Source: Tomocerus qinae
Lineage: Eukaryota; Arthropoda; Collembola; Entomobryomorpha; Tomoceridae
Direction: 5' to 3'
Length of the DNA stretch: 64,000 bases
NCBI GenBank assembly: GCA_020055645.1
Contig: CM034546.1
Coordinates: 71,734,001-71,798,000, forward strand
The first letter of the stretch is position 1. The number at the start of each line of letters is the position of its first letter. A program made the position numbers and the translations under genes. Below are positions 35,443 to 48,389 of the stretch, in pieces. The notes beneath the pieces are model-generated. The model saw only the letters and a program-made list of their open reading frames with translations. It was not told where the DNA came from and ran no database searches.

Positions 35443-36871
35443 TTACGCAGTTGTAAGTAGAAATACAAGATTATCTATAAGAGATTGGAAGAAAACCAAG
35501 ATGGTCATTGTATTAATAAAAAAGAAAGGACCAAACCAAACTTTTAAGGTGTAGAAAGACTTTCGATACATTTCCCACAATCTAATCCATTTTTTCTCTC
35601 GATGATTGGCGACATGACATGACTACGTGTAAACTGAAGCCACTCTCTTAAAAGCTGCAGCCAACAAGACATTCAAAACAGTAGCCATCCAAGGAAAACA
35701 AAGATACTCAAGCAATGGCAGAGTAGTATGCATGGTGACAACGACATATAAACCAACTGTATCTACGATTTTGATTACAGCCAAAAAAGCCGGCAATGTA
35801 AACTTCATGTAAAGTTCTTCGGCCATGTTTACCAAGTATTGAATAGATCTGTATGTTGTGATCATTGATGTTGCTTCGATTACACCGTCGTCTATTCCAG
35901 TTCTGCAATTCATTCCAAAAATAAAATTGTTTATGTATAATGAATATGTCGGTCTAAAATAATTGGGAATTGAAATTTATTCCAAATTCAAATATTCAAT
36001 TTAGAAGTATAAGGAATAAACAGACAATTTACAATAATATGTTACTTTACAAGTTATTGAGAAAATACAAAGTTGAAATAGGTACTTACTTAACATATTT
36101 GAGCCAGAAGATTGTCGCATAAACTAAGGTTACAAGGTTATTAAAGAAAAATAAAATTGGGAATAAAATATCACACCAAGCAAAAAGTTCCATGAATGCA
36201 AAAATTGGAAGAAAGTGAATAGCTTCGTCCCCCAGCAATTTTGGAACGAAAGAGTATGGATAGTGAGTTGAGGTTGGATTGACAAGAAAGATCATCAGAA
36301 AAAAGATGGTGAATGTGGGCACGTGAAGTAAGGCAAATAAAGTGCTTTCGTCAATTTTCTTTTTTATATTTATTTTCCATTTTCCTATTTATAAAAGGCA
36401 TTCATTAATATTATTTACATGTAAAACATTGTTGTTAATTGTTTATTTGTATTGTACATTATAACTATATTTTAGGAATACTATATGAACAAATACGATT
36501 AATATTAACACTTACTGACAAGAAATTTCCACAAATTGTTCGACAATTCCAAAAACTGAACAGTGCTTTCTCTGGTCGTTATGGCCATTATATGAAAAAT
36601 GATTCCATAGGGGCAAATAATTAACCAAAGTGAGTGAAATAATTTGTTCGATGTTGAAACGCTTGATGAATTGTAGGCAAAATAAAATGAAACTGTCAAA
36701 ACTACATAATGGACGAAAATATAAGCTATAGATAAATACCACAGGTAGATGCGTTTCTTTGATGATCTTTGTAATTTTCCTTTCCTTATTTACTTGGTAA
36801 GGAAGAAATGGGTAAAAAAGAAGCAATTTATTCTGGTACTAAAGAACTTTTGACGTTGCTTCAAGAAGCAT
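35443..36871 (-). pseudogene. gustatory-receptor-like pseudogene
   Basis: Exons 36516-36871, 36090-36384 and 35443-35902 have the same three-exon layout as the receptor at 5746-7028. It is broken three ways. A TAG at codon 11 (36839-36841) sits where the frame otherwise runs MLLEATSKVL...YQNKLLLFYPFLP. A frameshift near 36610-36630 moves the reading from ...IISLTLVNYL to PYGIIFHIMAITTRESTVQF. A TAG at 35623-35625 interrupts the last exon between RVASVYT and SCHVANHREKKW. Past that stop the frame continues with KVWFGPFFFINTMTILVFF and ends at 35443. Splice phases still match. It sits between the two ADAMTS duplication units. Confidence 0.8.
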
Positions 36872-37805
36872 TTTTTTCGGCCTTCGATATATTATTAGAA
36901 GTAAGTAGCCAACTTAACTTTACTACGGTTTTAGTCAAACTGAAGTAAGTATGGTTCCAAAATCCAATTCCACCAGTGTTTGAAACATTATGGTAATTGA
37001 CATTTAGGTATGTCGTTGTTAAGGTACCTGGTCTTCTCATACGTTATTTTAGCCTATATGACTTTCTTCTCCCATATATACGAAATTGAACTACTTCTAC
37101 CGAAATTCAATAACCTGATAACTAGTAAAAACAATAAAAGGGTAACCTTTTATGTAGTATTTATTTAATTATTTATGCTAGTGGCATCATAATATATGTC
37201 AGTCAAATCATATGTTGTAAATTTCAAGCGAATCATTCTGCTCAGAAATTTAAATTGAAAATTACATTTTAATATGTAGTAGTAGATGATGTGCAGTCTT
37301 TTGTCTACAGTGTAATTGGCATTCTTCTAGTGTATATACAACAATAATTAAATATAGATAGAATACTTTCAACTAATGTAACGTAGTATAAATGATAGAT
37401 AAACACTATATTATTACACTGTTCATGTGAAATTACCTAGTCATATTTATAAATTTTTTTTATTTTAATTTTTTTCCTCTCATCTGCAAGATACATTAGT
37501 ATTCCAAAGAAACTATAATAACGAAGCATTTCTTTAGAACAAACACCACTATTTAGTTTATTTTCCTTTTATTATCAATCACGCCATCAGATTTTGACTT
37601 CTTTCTAGCAATGGTCATTATTCAGAGAAGTTTTTTAATCTCTTTATGCGAATACTATTTCTGTTGTCTGTCCGTGTGTTTGTCCGTCTGTTAATCCCTG
37701 CTCACTTTCGGTAAGAATGAGAATTAATCCATGACAAGAAAATTTATTTTTAGGAAAATATTCGGTCCATGTCAAAAAATCAAAGAAGGGTAGTAATTTG
37801 CTGTT
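36872..37805. other. intergenic, nothing recognised
   Basis: The minus-strand frame 37644-37844, with a TDGQTHGQT tail, looks like simple or repetitive sequence, not a gene. Confidence 0.5.
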
Positions 37806-38406
37806 TACAGAGTTTTTGACTTTTAGTAATACAATGGTAACCATTATAGATTGGTGCTAAAAATAGAATCCTTTAAACAACTTTACTACTTGTTTTAATG
37901 AAAAATTGGTGAGTCAAGTGCTTTAGACTATTATTTTGATCTAAGGTTGGTAGTGTGTGATCTGAAGCGGCTCCTGAATATTGTATACAGCTTGTCTTTT
38001 CGATCTCTGGAATAATTCCTCCAATAATGTTGAATTGATTCTATGTATAGGTGTATCATCATTTCCAAAGTCCTAAATAATACAAAATTAAACACTGAGT
38101 CTCGATACTCGATACCCTTTCTGACAGTTTAGAGCCCATAACCGGAATTAAAATGATTATTTTAATTATTCGTTATACCAATTTTACTTACAATGCACTT
38201 GCCCCTTAAGCAGTAAGCTTTTTTATTTGGATCCCCACGAGAGCAATCAGTTCCAGTAGGAAACCATCCTTCTTCGCCATTCACCATATAAAATCTATAA
38301 GGTACTGTGTTATCTTGGCATCCAATCCGACAGGGCCTATCTGGATCTTCTAAAATGCAAAAAAGCAACAAATTAAATTTATTTTCCTATTCCACACTAT
38401 CAGAAT

Positions 38407-38609
38407 GTGTTTGACTAGCCACCGGCTAGTGGATAAAATGGTAGTGGATAAAATGATTTTATCCAGGCTAAAATGACTTTTGGCCAGTGGATAAAATGAA
38501 AACACATGTAAATTCGACTATGGCCATTTTAGCCACTTTCCATTTAATCCAGATAAAATGGCATCCTGGCTGGCTAAAATGTAAAAAAGCCGGATAAAAT
38601 AAAACACTG
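38407..38609. mobile_element. 203-bp hAT-like MITE with 8-bp target duplication (intron 10 of the ADAMTS pseudogene)
   Basis: ATCAGAAT flanks both sides (38399-38406, 38610-38617). Unit A shows the empty site, reading ATCATAAT. The left end GTGTTTGACTAGCC and the right end AAAACACTG are inverted in part. The interior repeats GGATAAAATGG and GGCTAAAATG. It postdates the segmental duplication. Confidence 0.85.
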
Positions 38610-39444
38610 ATCAGAATCCCATAAATAGTTCCAAACCTTTAGTAGCCGAAAGTTGCATGCCAATACCAGAGAGGCCTTTGATATCAACAGAATATTTACT
38701 GCAAATTTTGGTAGCATATTCAAATGGAGTTTGAAGTCTGGTGCATCCATTCATTTGAATCTGTCAAAAGTAAGGACGAAATAAATAATCGTTTTGATTT
38801 TAAGTAGATTTAAAGATTGTGATTTCTTGTCATTGATTCATACCGTGGCTTTGTCTGGTTTGCAAAGTCTGACGGATACAGCAATTCCCACACAATGGCT
38901 TTCTCCATCAGCACAGTTTCTCTTGACCAATTGGAGACCTTTAGCAGGAGCCAGACATGCTAACTTGCATTCACTCTGAGGTTCCCAATTTGGCCCATCA
39001 GTAGTAGTTCGGTAGATGCTGAAACTGCTTGAACTACTAGCAATATTTGAAAGTGTAGTTGTACCCCCAAACCAACTCCTAGGAGTAACTTCGTTTGTAC
39101 TAGTGAAGGAACATTCTTCATCAAACAACTCGAAACCGCTGTATAAACTGCAATTGAATTCTTGGCATTTGCCAGCTATACAGAAATAATCTTCAGAGTT
39201 GATCCGTGAAATTATTTTGCAAGCAGTTCCATCAGGAAAACTCCAGCCTCTACTTCGAGAGAACCTCCGTTACTTCCAATTTCGCACCAGACTAAACAAG
39301 CTCGTACCGCTGAAATTTGTACACCGTGTTATTAATTTATTCTAAAAATAAATGTACATTATCCTTTGAACTAAACTAATGTGTTTTTAATTTAAAGTGA
39401 TTTCAATATGAAAATAGACATGCTTTTATAGTATCCGAATTAAC

Positions 39445-40250
39445 ACACTATTATAATTGCAATCTATCTAATAAAAACTTAAGGAAGAAGTTTGCATTTG
39501 GGTGATGTCCCTAAAATGAGCAATGCGCAAGTCCGTATTATGCTATGCTTTTTCTAACATCAGGTTTCAAAATGCAACTTCTGTGTTAAGATCTGGTGTG
39601 TGATTATTTCAAAACTAACATCTTTGATTTTAATTGTGCTTTGTGTCTGTAGTAGATATGCATGTTTTGTATATCGCTTTTCGGGTATTATTTGTAGGTT
39701 CATCTGTCAAGATAAGAATCTTTCTTAACTTAAAAATTGTCGACCTGGAATTTTTTTGCGAAACTTGCGAAAGTGAAAAATTGCGAAACTGATTTTAAGC
39801 AACAGGACTAATGCTGCTCAGAAGCAGTTTCTTTGGAAAATTGACTTTAATATTAAATATCTCAGAAAGTAATTGGACTTTTTTAATAAAACTTGGCAAG
39901 TATACTTGGGTAAATATGGGGGATCTTTAGTTTCAATATGAATCAAATACTACCGAAGGGGGCGGAGATAGCCCCTGACGGGGGTTAAGAGCCCCAAAAC
40001 ATTTGACTGGTTCAAAAAGGTTTGAAATGACATTTTTACATACCCTTTGACAGACTCTACGGATTTCAGCATTTTGAAAATTTATATCGCTATTTTAAAA
40101 TTCAGGACAGTATGCTATGCCATAAGCATAGTAAGCTACTAAGGCAAATAGCAATGATTTTTTTGGGATTGTTTTTATTACTGGGATGGGTTGCCTATTG
40201 AATTTCTCTTGAGTGCTAGGTTCGTCCCTTTGCTGGGTTCGCTAGTAATA
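39445..40250. repeat. about 0.8-kb insertion in intron 8 of the ADAMTS pseudogene
   Basis: The matching intron in unit A is about 170 bp; here it is about 980 bp. The extra sequence has no long reading frame. Its last 100 bp (GGGTTGCCTATTGAATTTCTCTTGAGTGC...) recurs in inverse orientation at 50235-50330, so part of it is a dispersed repeat. Exact edges and target duplication were not resolved. Confidence 0.6.
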
Positions 40251-41394
40251 TTATATTTTATTATGTATTATAAATGTGTCATTTATTTACGGTCATTTGA
40301 GTTTGCCATCAACCCTCTCCCTGTCAATTCAGTATCAACAATGACAGCTCGATTACAAACTTCATTGGCATATTGTGTTATTGTTTCCCTAGGTCCACCA
40401 AATGAGCATAACTATCACAAAATATTATAATCTCATTTTTCTTATCGAGCTATACAAAATATCTATCGAAAAGAACCAAGATAACTTTTAAAAATATTCT
40501 AGTTGCAAAACCTTGTTGGCACAGCATTTTTTATATCGTCGATCAGGTCCAGAACATTGAGTACCGCCGTTTTCAAGTCTGAATATGGAAAATTGATGAT
40601 CAAGTCATTTTAAAATCAATGATTCTTATGCAGAAGTATGAAGTATTTCATACCTAGGACTATCACATCTGCGAGCATATAATTGAATTCCAGAGGAGCC
40701 CATTGATAAGCTTCCTTCATTGGAATAAAGACATGCTGAAGAACAATCTGTGAACAGAAACCAGTCTCCCCAGCCACCATTTAATGCTTTGAGAGATGAG
40801 TAGGTGTAGCTGTTTCGCTCCCTCCAACAGGATTATTCGTATTGAAATCTTTAAAATTGACATTTTGTTCGAAAGAGGTATTCGGAACTGATTTTTTATG
40901 TACACATTTTCCTCCGCGACACCACTGAATACAAAAATAGGAAAATAGTATTTTAAATTGTAATAAAATAGGTCTTTCTGTCTTTCTTGCTGCCACAATG
41001 AAAAAGTGTAATGTGATGAAATTATTTTATTCTTGTCTACCATATCAAGTCCACAATAAGTCCCTTCAAGAGCAGAATGGGATGTCCAGGTGCAATAGTC
41101 ACTGCAGCAAAGTATATCTCTGCATACATCTTCCAGAGGTTGTTTTTTTGCATGGTAACTTCCCCGTCCGTACCTAAGAATACCTATTTACATACATGAA
41201 ATTAAAACCTTGGAAAAACTATATAAACAAGGAAATAAATAGTTAAACGAGTTATATACATTGACGATCTGCATCAAAACGTTCTCCTTGAAGTCTTGCA
41301 TCTGCATCATGGTCAAGTCTGCTTTCCGGTCTAGCTCTATCTTGTAGGCATTTCGAGTGAGGGAGCTCCAAGAACTTCTCCAGATACTTTTTAC

Positions 41395-41705
41395 AATAGA
41401 ATTATAAAAAAGATAGAAGGGACATGCCCTATCTGCCTGTGTTATAAGCTTTTCCATCATGTACCTTACTTTATCCTTGAAGGCATTTTTTATTCATTGG
41501 TCGGTTGCAAAGTAGAGCCCCGAGACGCGGGAATATGAATATCTGCAATGCTTAAGCACCACAAATATTCATATTCCCGCGTCTGCGGGCCCTACTTTAA
41601 CCTCATGGTTAATTCTTTCAAGGATAAAACAAAGTGTCCCACAAATCCAACGATAAAATTATGTGCTGAATGTCTCCTCTATTCTTACTATTTACTATCT
41701 CTATT
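41395..41705. mobile_element. 311-bp foldback MITE inside exon 4 of the ADAMTS pseudogene
   Basis: CTTTTTAC occurs on both sides (41387-41394, 41706-41713), an 8-bp target duplication. Unit A has a single uninterrupted site. Both ends read AATAGA inward. The arms pair imperfectly over the whole length, best at TTTATCCTTGAA and at GACGCGGGAATATGAATAT around a centre near 41550. No coding capacity. It interrupts the protease-domain exon just downstream of the zinc site. Confidence 0.88.
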
Positions 41706-44700
41706 CTTTTTACTACAAGAAGACCAGGTGTTAGTCATAGTACGTGCAGGACCCATCAAGTGACCTGTAGGATCGCAATCATTGTCTGCCTCAGGCCCAT
41801 CGTGTCTCATTCCCAAGTTGTGTCCAATCTCATGTGCAATAGTATTGGCAGATTCAAAGTGCTTTCCTTCATTAACACTACAACTGTTCCACGTTGTGCA
41901 CATTCCAGACACTGGAGACATTCCTATTACTTGATTACTAATCATCCCAGATTTATAAACTGTATAAAGATCCAGTCCCGTCAACATCAAAGCGTGATCC
42001 CAATGAAGGGGATCTGCATCGCTTGTAGGATTTTCTGTCCTTTGCCATTTGCAGAAATTAGTCAAAAAGCGATCGATATCGTAAGGTCTAATTAGTCCTG
42101 GAGGATCTGCGTCTAAAACTTCTAATCTCTTCAGCACAAATTCAACTTTGTGACCTAAAGAAGGATCCTGGTAAAGCAACTGAACTTCATTGATCATCGC
42201 TAAAACTATACGGGTCACTTCTCCTTGAGTATCTTCTGGAAAATTGGACTCCATATGTTTGTACAAGTCTTTGTCTACAAAAACTGCGATTTCTATTGTA
42301 ATTATAGAGGGAAAGCTGCTTCCGTAGTCTTCTCCTGTCTCACCAATATTACTAGTCTCTAATCCTTTCCGTTCTATCCCCGGCGGTATAAAATCTGAGT
42401 CTATAAAGAGGATTTCCAATTTGATCCAAAGAAATTTTCTTCCCTGTCTTTTCTATTAAATTTGCTAGTGTTTTCAGCCACACTAAAAGCGGAAAGATTT
42501 TCAGGGTCATCATTAGATTGATAACGGTCATCTAAAATCTCCTCCGTGTCATCAGCACTGCTTCTAGGTCTTGTCACCACTTCCCGTTTATTATTATCAG
42601 TTGAAGAAGCTGTGTAAAATGGTAAAGCTCTAGTTAAAGAATCCACTTCAGAAGATTTAGAAGAAGACTCATTAACCAAAATCCCCTTTTGCAAATTGTC
42701 ATCCACATTTGAGGGATTGGCTTCTTCCACTTGTTCTCTTGTCATGCCATTTCTATGTTTATTTACATTCGTTTCCCTTTTCCATAAAAAATGGTGGTTT
42801 TTGTGTGCGAGTTTGACATTGGCATGTAACCGATCAGGCACTGGGCGTATAATATAATTTTCCTGTTCTGAATTTCCATTTGAAGATAAGATGCTCCCAT
42901 CCTGTAAAAATTATTCTCATAAATATCTTTATATATAATGATATAAATAAATTGCAATCATATAAAGTACACCAATTACTTAGAGATAGACACGTAAAAC
43001 GGTTACAACTAACAGTTCGGTGTGATAAGTGACACTACAGATATAATAATATAAGGCCTATAAATTTATACTTACCAAACCTCCGCAGATATTCAAAGCG
43101 ACAGGGCCAGATGAAACTTGGTTTGTTTTGTCGAAGCCAGAGGAAGGTGATGGTATTGTAGGAGTTTCCTCAGCGGGGTAATTGTACGCAGTACCTTGGT
43201 AGAAACAATGCAATTTCTTTCTGACATGATGCTCTGGCAATATCTCACTGCTATTTTCATGTCGAAACAAGTAAACGAAATCTGGGTCAAGTATTTTTAA
43301 ATTGGGATGCAGAGTCAAATCAAATTTTCGACCAAGTCCATCGATTTGTATGATTTTTACCACCAACTTATCTTCAGAGTCTGAATGCGACCCTTCTTGA
43401 GATTTTGATAAAGCTGGTGATGGAACTGGAACTGTTGGGGGCGAATGAATCGTCGACCTTTTCCGTTTTGATTTATGATGGAAAATTTGTGGACTAATTA
43501 TGTCAAACTCTGGTACTAAAAATCATATAAATAAAATCGTTAATTTTAAAAATTTGAGTAATAGATCAATAAAATGTTTGTGTGTTATAACATTGCAGCA
43601 ATTTTTGGTTTAGCTTTGACTTTTTATGCATGCCTATACTGGAGTTCATTTTCCACTATTTTATAAATTGATATTGTATTGTGTATGCAAAATTACATTA
43701 AATGGTGAGTCACAATCACAAACAAAATTGTTATAAAGTGTTTCATCGGTTGAAGTAAGATAGCTATGCAGAGGTTGCATAATTTAAAAATTGCGCCATG
43801 AAATACACTGGTCATGCCTGGACCTGCTTTTTTCAGGAACCTCACCTAACCTTATTAAAACAAAAGCATTCATAAATATTTATTTATGCAACCTCTTCTA
43901 CCTTACTTCAACCATTTAATCTACTCAAGTAGAGTATTATATTATTTACCATCATTTAGATGTGGACTTCCAAAAATGGTATGGCGCTCTAATTTTGTCA
44001 GCTCATTTCGTATATTCTGTAAAAATAAAACATTTAGTCTTACAAACCATACATAAAATAACCTATAACCATGCACACTTTCTCTAGATTAGAGTCAGCC
44101 AACCGAATCTGAATCAATGGCATTTTAATTTTTGAGCCGAGCCGAGAACTTTTCTTTCGTTATTTCCAATTTTCTATCCGTACAAAATTGACGATGTTTC
44201 CATTGAAGTTGTTGACATTGACTTTGAATTACTGTACGCATTGTTATAGATATGAAATTTGAAAAAGTCAACATAAATGTAACTTGGTATAGCATTATCA
44301 ACATTAACTGACCTACCCATTTGGATATGCCGGGTTATTGCCATTTTCTATGGATATATTTTTTCACTTTGTGGCGTAAGCAAAAAGAGACAATTATTGT
44401 GAAATTGATTCCCATCACGAACTAAAACCGACAATATGAAATCGTTGAGTTAAAGAGTTGCCCTTCGTGTGTTCTTTTATCGGTGTCCCATTAATCACCA
44501 CAACTTGTCGTGACAGCCTCCGAATCTCGTATTTATCTATAATCATTGTTAGATAATATGGTTTTTCATGCGACTCTGCATTACTCTAAACTAAATATGT
44601 AAAATATTTTTAAGTGTCTTGAATATAAGTTCGTTTCTCCTGACATTTATCTATTCAGCCATAAATTTACCCTACATCTGAATTAGCCAGACACGAAATT

Positions 44701-44956
44701 TTTCATAATGAAATGAGCATTAGCATTTGATCCTTATGTGTACCAATTTCAAAAGAGATATTATTATTAACAAAATCGTGCTATGGATGGAAATTCAAGA
44801 ATATTAATGTAACGAAATTGTTCTGGAAATGAAAATGTGCTTAAAGGTTAAAATAATAGGTAGGCTACTACGCCTAGTTTCTGAATGACAAGTATAACAT
44901 TAATATTGTGAGACTAGTGTAGGTATCCATTATACACTAATTATCTGCGAAAGTTT

Positions 44957-45013
44957 TACACGCTCTTTACCTTTGACGTAAGTTCTCTTACACCAGAATA
45001 TCAACCAGAGAGA
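44957..45013. promoter_or_regulatory. conserved noncoding block in intron 1 (unit B)
   Basis: Identical over about 55 bp to 32339-32396 in unit A despite strong drift around it. Confidence 0.4.
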
Positions 45014-45129
45014 ACCGCTTAAGATTATTAAAAAAATTGCAGTCATTGTGAATGCAAGAGAACTAAGTGCATATTAACATGCAGACAGTCTTATAATAAT
45101 GTTTCCTCACTTTTTTTTGGAATAATTTT

Positions 45130-45211
45130 TAATTTTAGTCCAATTTAACCAGCCAGGTCATTTTAGCCACTATACCATTATAACCACCAGCCAGTGGCTA
45201 GTCAAACACTG
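45130..45211. mobile_element. hAT-like MITE remnant in intron 1 (unit B)
   Basis: Ends CCAGTGGCTAGTCAAACACTG, the complement of the terminus of the element at 38407-38609. Orthologous in position to 32510-32595. Confidence 0.6.
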
Positions 45212-46627
45212 CACCCAGCCAAGATTCGAACTTGCAGTGAAAGTACACATTAATCAATCACATACATAATGCATGAAAAAAGTAGATATTGAGGCTTTGA
45301 GACGTTGCATGACATTTTCCATAATCTGACCTAACAAAAAGCCTTTCAAACGAACGTTCTACGATATGGAGAACTCAGTAAATTTATTTACATAATTTTT
45401 TGGTTGCTGAATCACGTCCACACACGTGTGTACGATTTTGTTCATTTTCAAATTCGACCTTACTTTTCATCCTTAGATTATATACGTACAAGAAGTTTGA
45501 ATTGGTTATCCTAAACCGTTCTAGAGTTATCGTGCTAAGAGACGGCAGACAGACAAATTGGTCATCCCTATAAAGCAGCTCCGCTACTTAGCCGGTAAGA
45601 CGACCGTTCACTCCTCCAATCAAAAGTGGCAGGGTAGTATGGGTAGTGCATGCAGTATAATATTACTAATTGTTAGTTATCTGAGAAAAAGAAAAAAACC
45701 ATGACCTAAGACTTATAGTCATTTGTACCACCCAAACCCAACATATTTAACCATCTACGTGCTACACAGTAAATCACGGAAGCACAGTAATTAATTGTGT
45801 CTACAAAAAACGTATTGTAACCATGCAATAGTTCATGAGTAAGATTTGGTTTTAATTTTATGCTCGCACACCATTCAAAAATCAGTACAGTAACCTCAGT
45901 TAATTGCAACCTCATCTAGTATGTCGTTATTCTAGCTTATAATGTTAACTATAAATCATTCTTGTGTAATGTAATGTATAACCGTCTGTGTATAGCCACG
46001 CGATAAGTGCGCTGTTTTCATTACTTTTGCCAAGAAATGATTTTTGAGTACCAAAATTTCTTAATTTAAAGTCCTACAAATATGCAATACAAATAGTGTT
46101 CATTAATTTCCTTCTTTAGACCAAATTAATTTCCATGTTTAATATGATAATTATGTTGGGAGACTTATTTTTGTTATAATTCACAATAAGCTCGATAAGA
46201 GTTTTATAATATTAATTAATACCCAGGTTTGTTTTAATTTTTAACACTAATTAGTCCACAACCATTGTTTGAAAATACCAATAATGATTAAGAATTTAAG
46301 ATGGTGGTCAGCCTAAATTAATTTAAGGTCAAAATAAAAAATTACCTTTATCAGTTTGTTTTTAGCCCAGGATCCTTGTCTCTGGAGGTTGTCCCCTAAG
46401 ACGGCTGTAGTAGAAGGGGTCAGAATAACAGCACATGTTATTAAAGCAAAGACGGAACCGAGGGAAATAAATCCACTTATCTCTGATTTAAATTTAAGGT
46501 CAGTGAAAAATCGTTTCTTATTTAGTCTTTTGCTCTTGTAAGTAGAAGATTGATCACAGAAAACTTGCCAGGAAGTAATTTTGATGCATTTTTCTCTTTT
46601 GAATACAATAGAAGGCGGAGAAACCAT

Positions 46628-48389
46628 TTCGCTCAACAATTTATGTATCTACTTTGGAATAATCTTATTTTCCATAAGATTATTTGGATTTTATATAGCG
46701 AGTCGTATAATAAGTAACTCAAAAGTATTGAAAATCTGTTTCGTATAATTCGTATTGTACTACTCTACTACTGGCTAAAATTAGATGGAAACTTCCCTAT
46801 TGATGAACTTCCATGCCACTATCCTCTTTATGCTACAACATGAGTATTTCAGTGCACATATCATACTGAAAACGAGGATCTAGGTCTACATGATTCGCAA
46901 TTCAGATGACATGGTCATAGTGAGTATGCACAATACAATGCAAATGTTAGTAATGCGTAATTTGCCTACTACTTCAATAAAAGAAGACCTGTCCCTATTA
47001 TTTTTCTTTCTGACTAGCATCAATAGGGCATTAGTGCAATGTTGATACTTCTTTGTCAATATCATATCGCCTCAGACCCTCAGTATAAAGTTGGCGTGCA
47101 ATAAATTATTTTTAGAAGAATAGTGACGTAAAACTACATTAATGGTACATGCTATTTGGCTTTCAACCACCATCATATTATTGCATTGTAGAAATTATCT
47201 TAAATGCTTATAGCCACGTAATTTTATATACTATCAAAAATGCATTAACTGATAATACTTAACATTTTATTTGTACTTCTGATTTCCAATTTTATCAGAA
47301 ATAGGAAATGACGCATTGTAGTATTGCCCACATCACGTATATTTAAAATTGAATGCTTATGTTGACTTCTAATCAAATCTCAAAGCTCCGAAATTAATTG
47401 AAATTTTAGATAAATTCACTCACAGCATTTGTAGTCCATGAGATATTCTGTTTGAACTTTAAGTGATAATGAGATGCTTTGTCATGTTTCAACTTTACAA
47501 AACAGGTACAAAGAAATGGTTGTTGCTTTCGTGGTGGACTAAAGTGAAAGACTAAAAATGGTGACAATAACGAGCAGGGGTTTGAGTATTAAACTGATTA
47601 AAAAATGATCCAACCACAAAATTCTGGGTTCGGATTTGATGGCAGGTGACTGAGTAAAGTTGGTAAAAATTCTACGCTATAGCCAACAAAGGTTGCATTC
47701 AAACATGAGTTTATAAACATTTTTTAAATTGTCTGATATACGAATAGTTTTATCCAAGGGTCTTGATTTTAACCCCAAAAAACGATAAAGGCATTCGTGT
47801 CCAGAAGTCATTCCCCATCAAAAATTGCGTAGATTCCAGGAGAACTATATGCCGACTTTACTCCAATTTCGGAGGCTTATTTATGATCATTGTGTTGGTC
47901 GTACAAGATTCGCTTTTAATTTAGTCCTGTGATTTTAAGTAGCGGTAGTTATTATTCTTAGGAAAACAGTGAGCCTGAAAGAAGGATTATACTTGTCTAA
48001 TTATGTCCCGAACCTCAAGCAACTTCTTAACTTTTACTATTTCAACGAGAAGAACCAAGATGTCTATGTAATTTAGCTGTGTTGCATTTAAAATGTTAAT
48101 AGGTTAAACTTTTAATATATTTTGCTTTGGTATCTCCAAATGTTTTAATTGACAAAATTATTTTTAAGTAATAAATCAAATTTAAAATTTGCTGAAGTTC
48201 CAATAAAAACGGTTACATATTATTGTTAGTGTTACATGTTTATAAATGAAAAAGTTTAACTGTATTAACGCTATTATATAAAATCGTATTAACAGATACC
48301 TTACGTACAAGAATACCAAGAGGCTTACAGATTTGTTAAAACTTTGAAACTAGATATATGAGTGACTACAATCTACAATTACTACGCAT
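46628..48389. other. 5' flank of the ADAMTS pseudogene
   Basis: 46628-47515 and 48060-48389 align with unit A. About 47515-48060 is private to this unit, with no reading frame and no recognised repeat. Confidence 0.6.

Larger units (their letters stand above)
37941..46627 (-). pseudogene. ADAMTS-type metalloprotease, broken duplicate
   Basis: All 12 exons can be found: 46346-46627, 43950-44016, 43076-43515, 41260-42901, 41041-41183, 40654-40924, 40512-40578, 40291-40411, 38844-39309, 38637-38760, 38192-38349, 37941-38072. Splice sites are mostly kept and the zinc motif HEIGHNLGMRHD survives. Lesions relative to the intact copy: a TA insertion near 42404 giving TAG at 42401-42403 before the protease domain; a 311-bp MITE at 41395-41705 in the same exon; a two-base insertion near 40803-40810 in the TSP1 exon, leading to TAA; and a two-base insertion near 39257-39262 in the cysteine-rich exon. 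It cannot make a full protease, although short upstream products are possible. Confidence 0.9.

Noticed and set aside
37644..37844. Minus-strand frame with a TDGQTHGQT tail
   Set aside because: Looks like repetitive sequence seen in many genomes; no splice or domain support.
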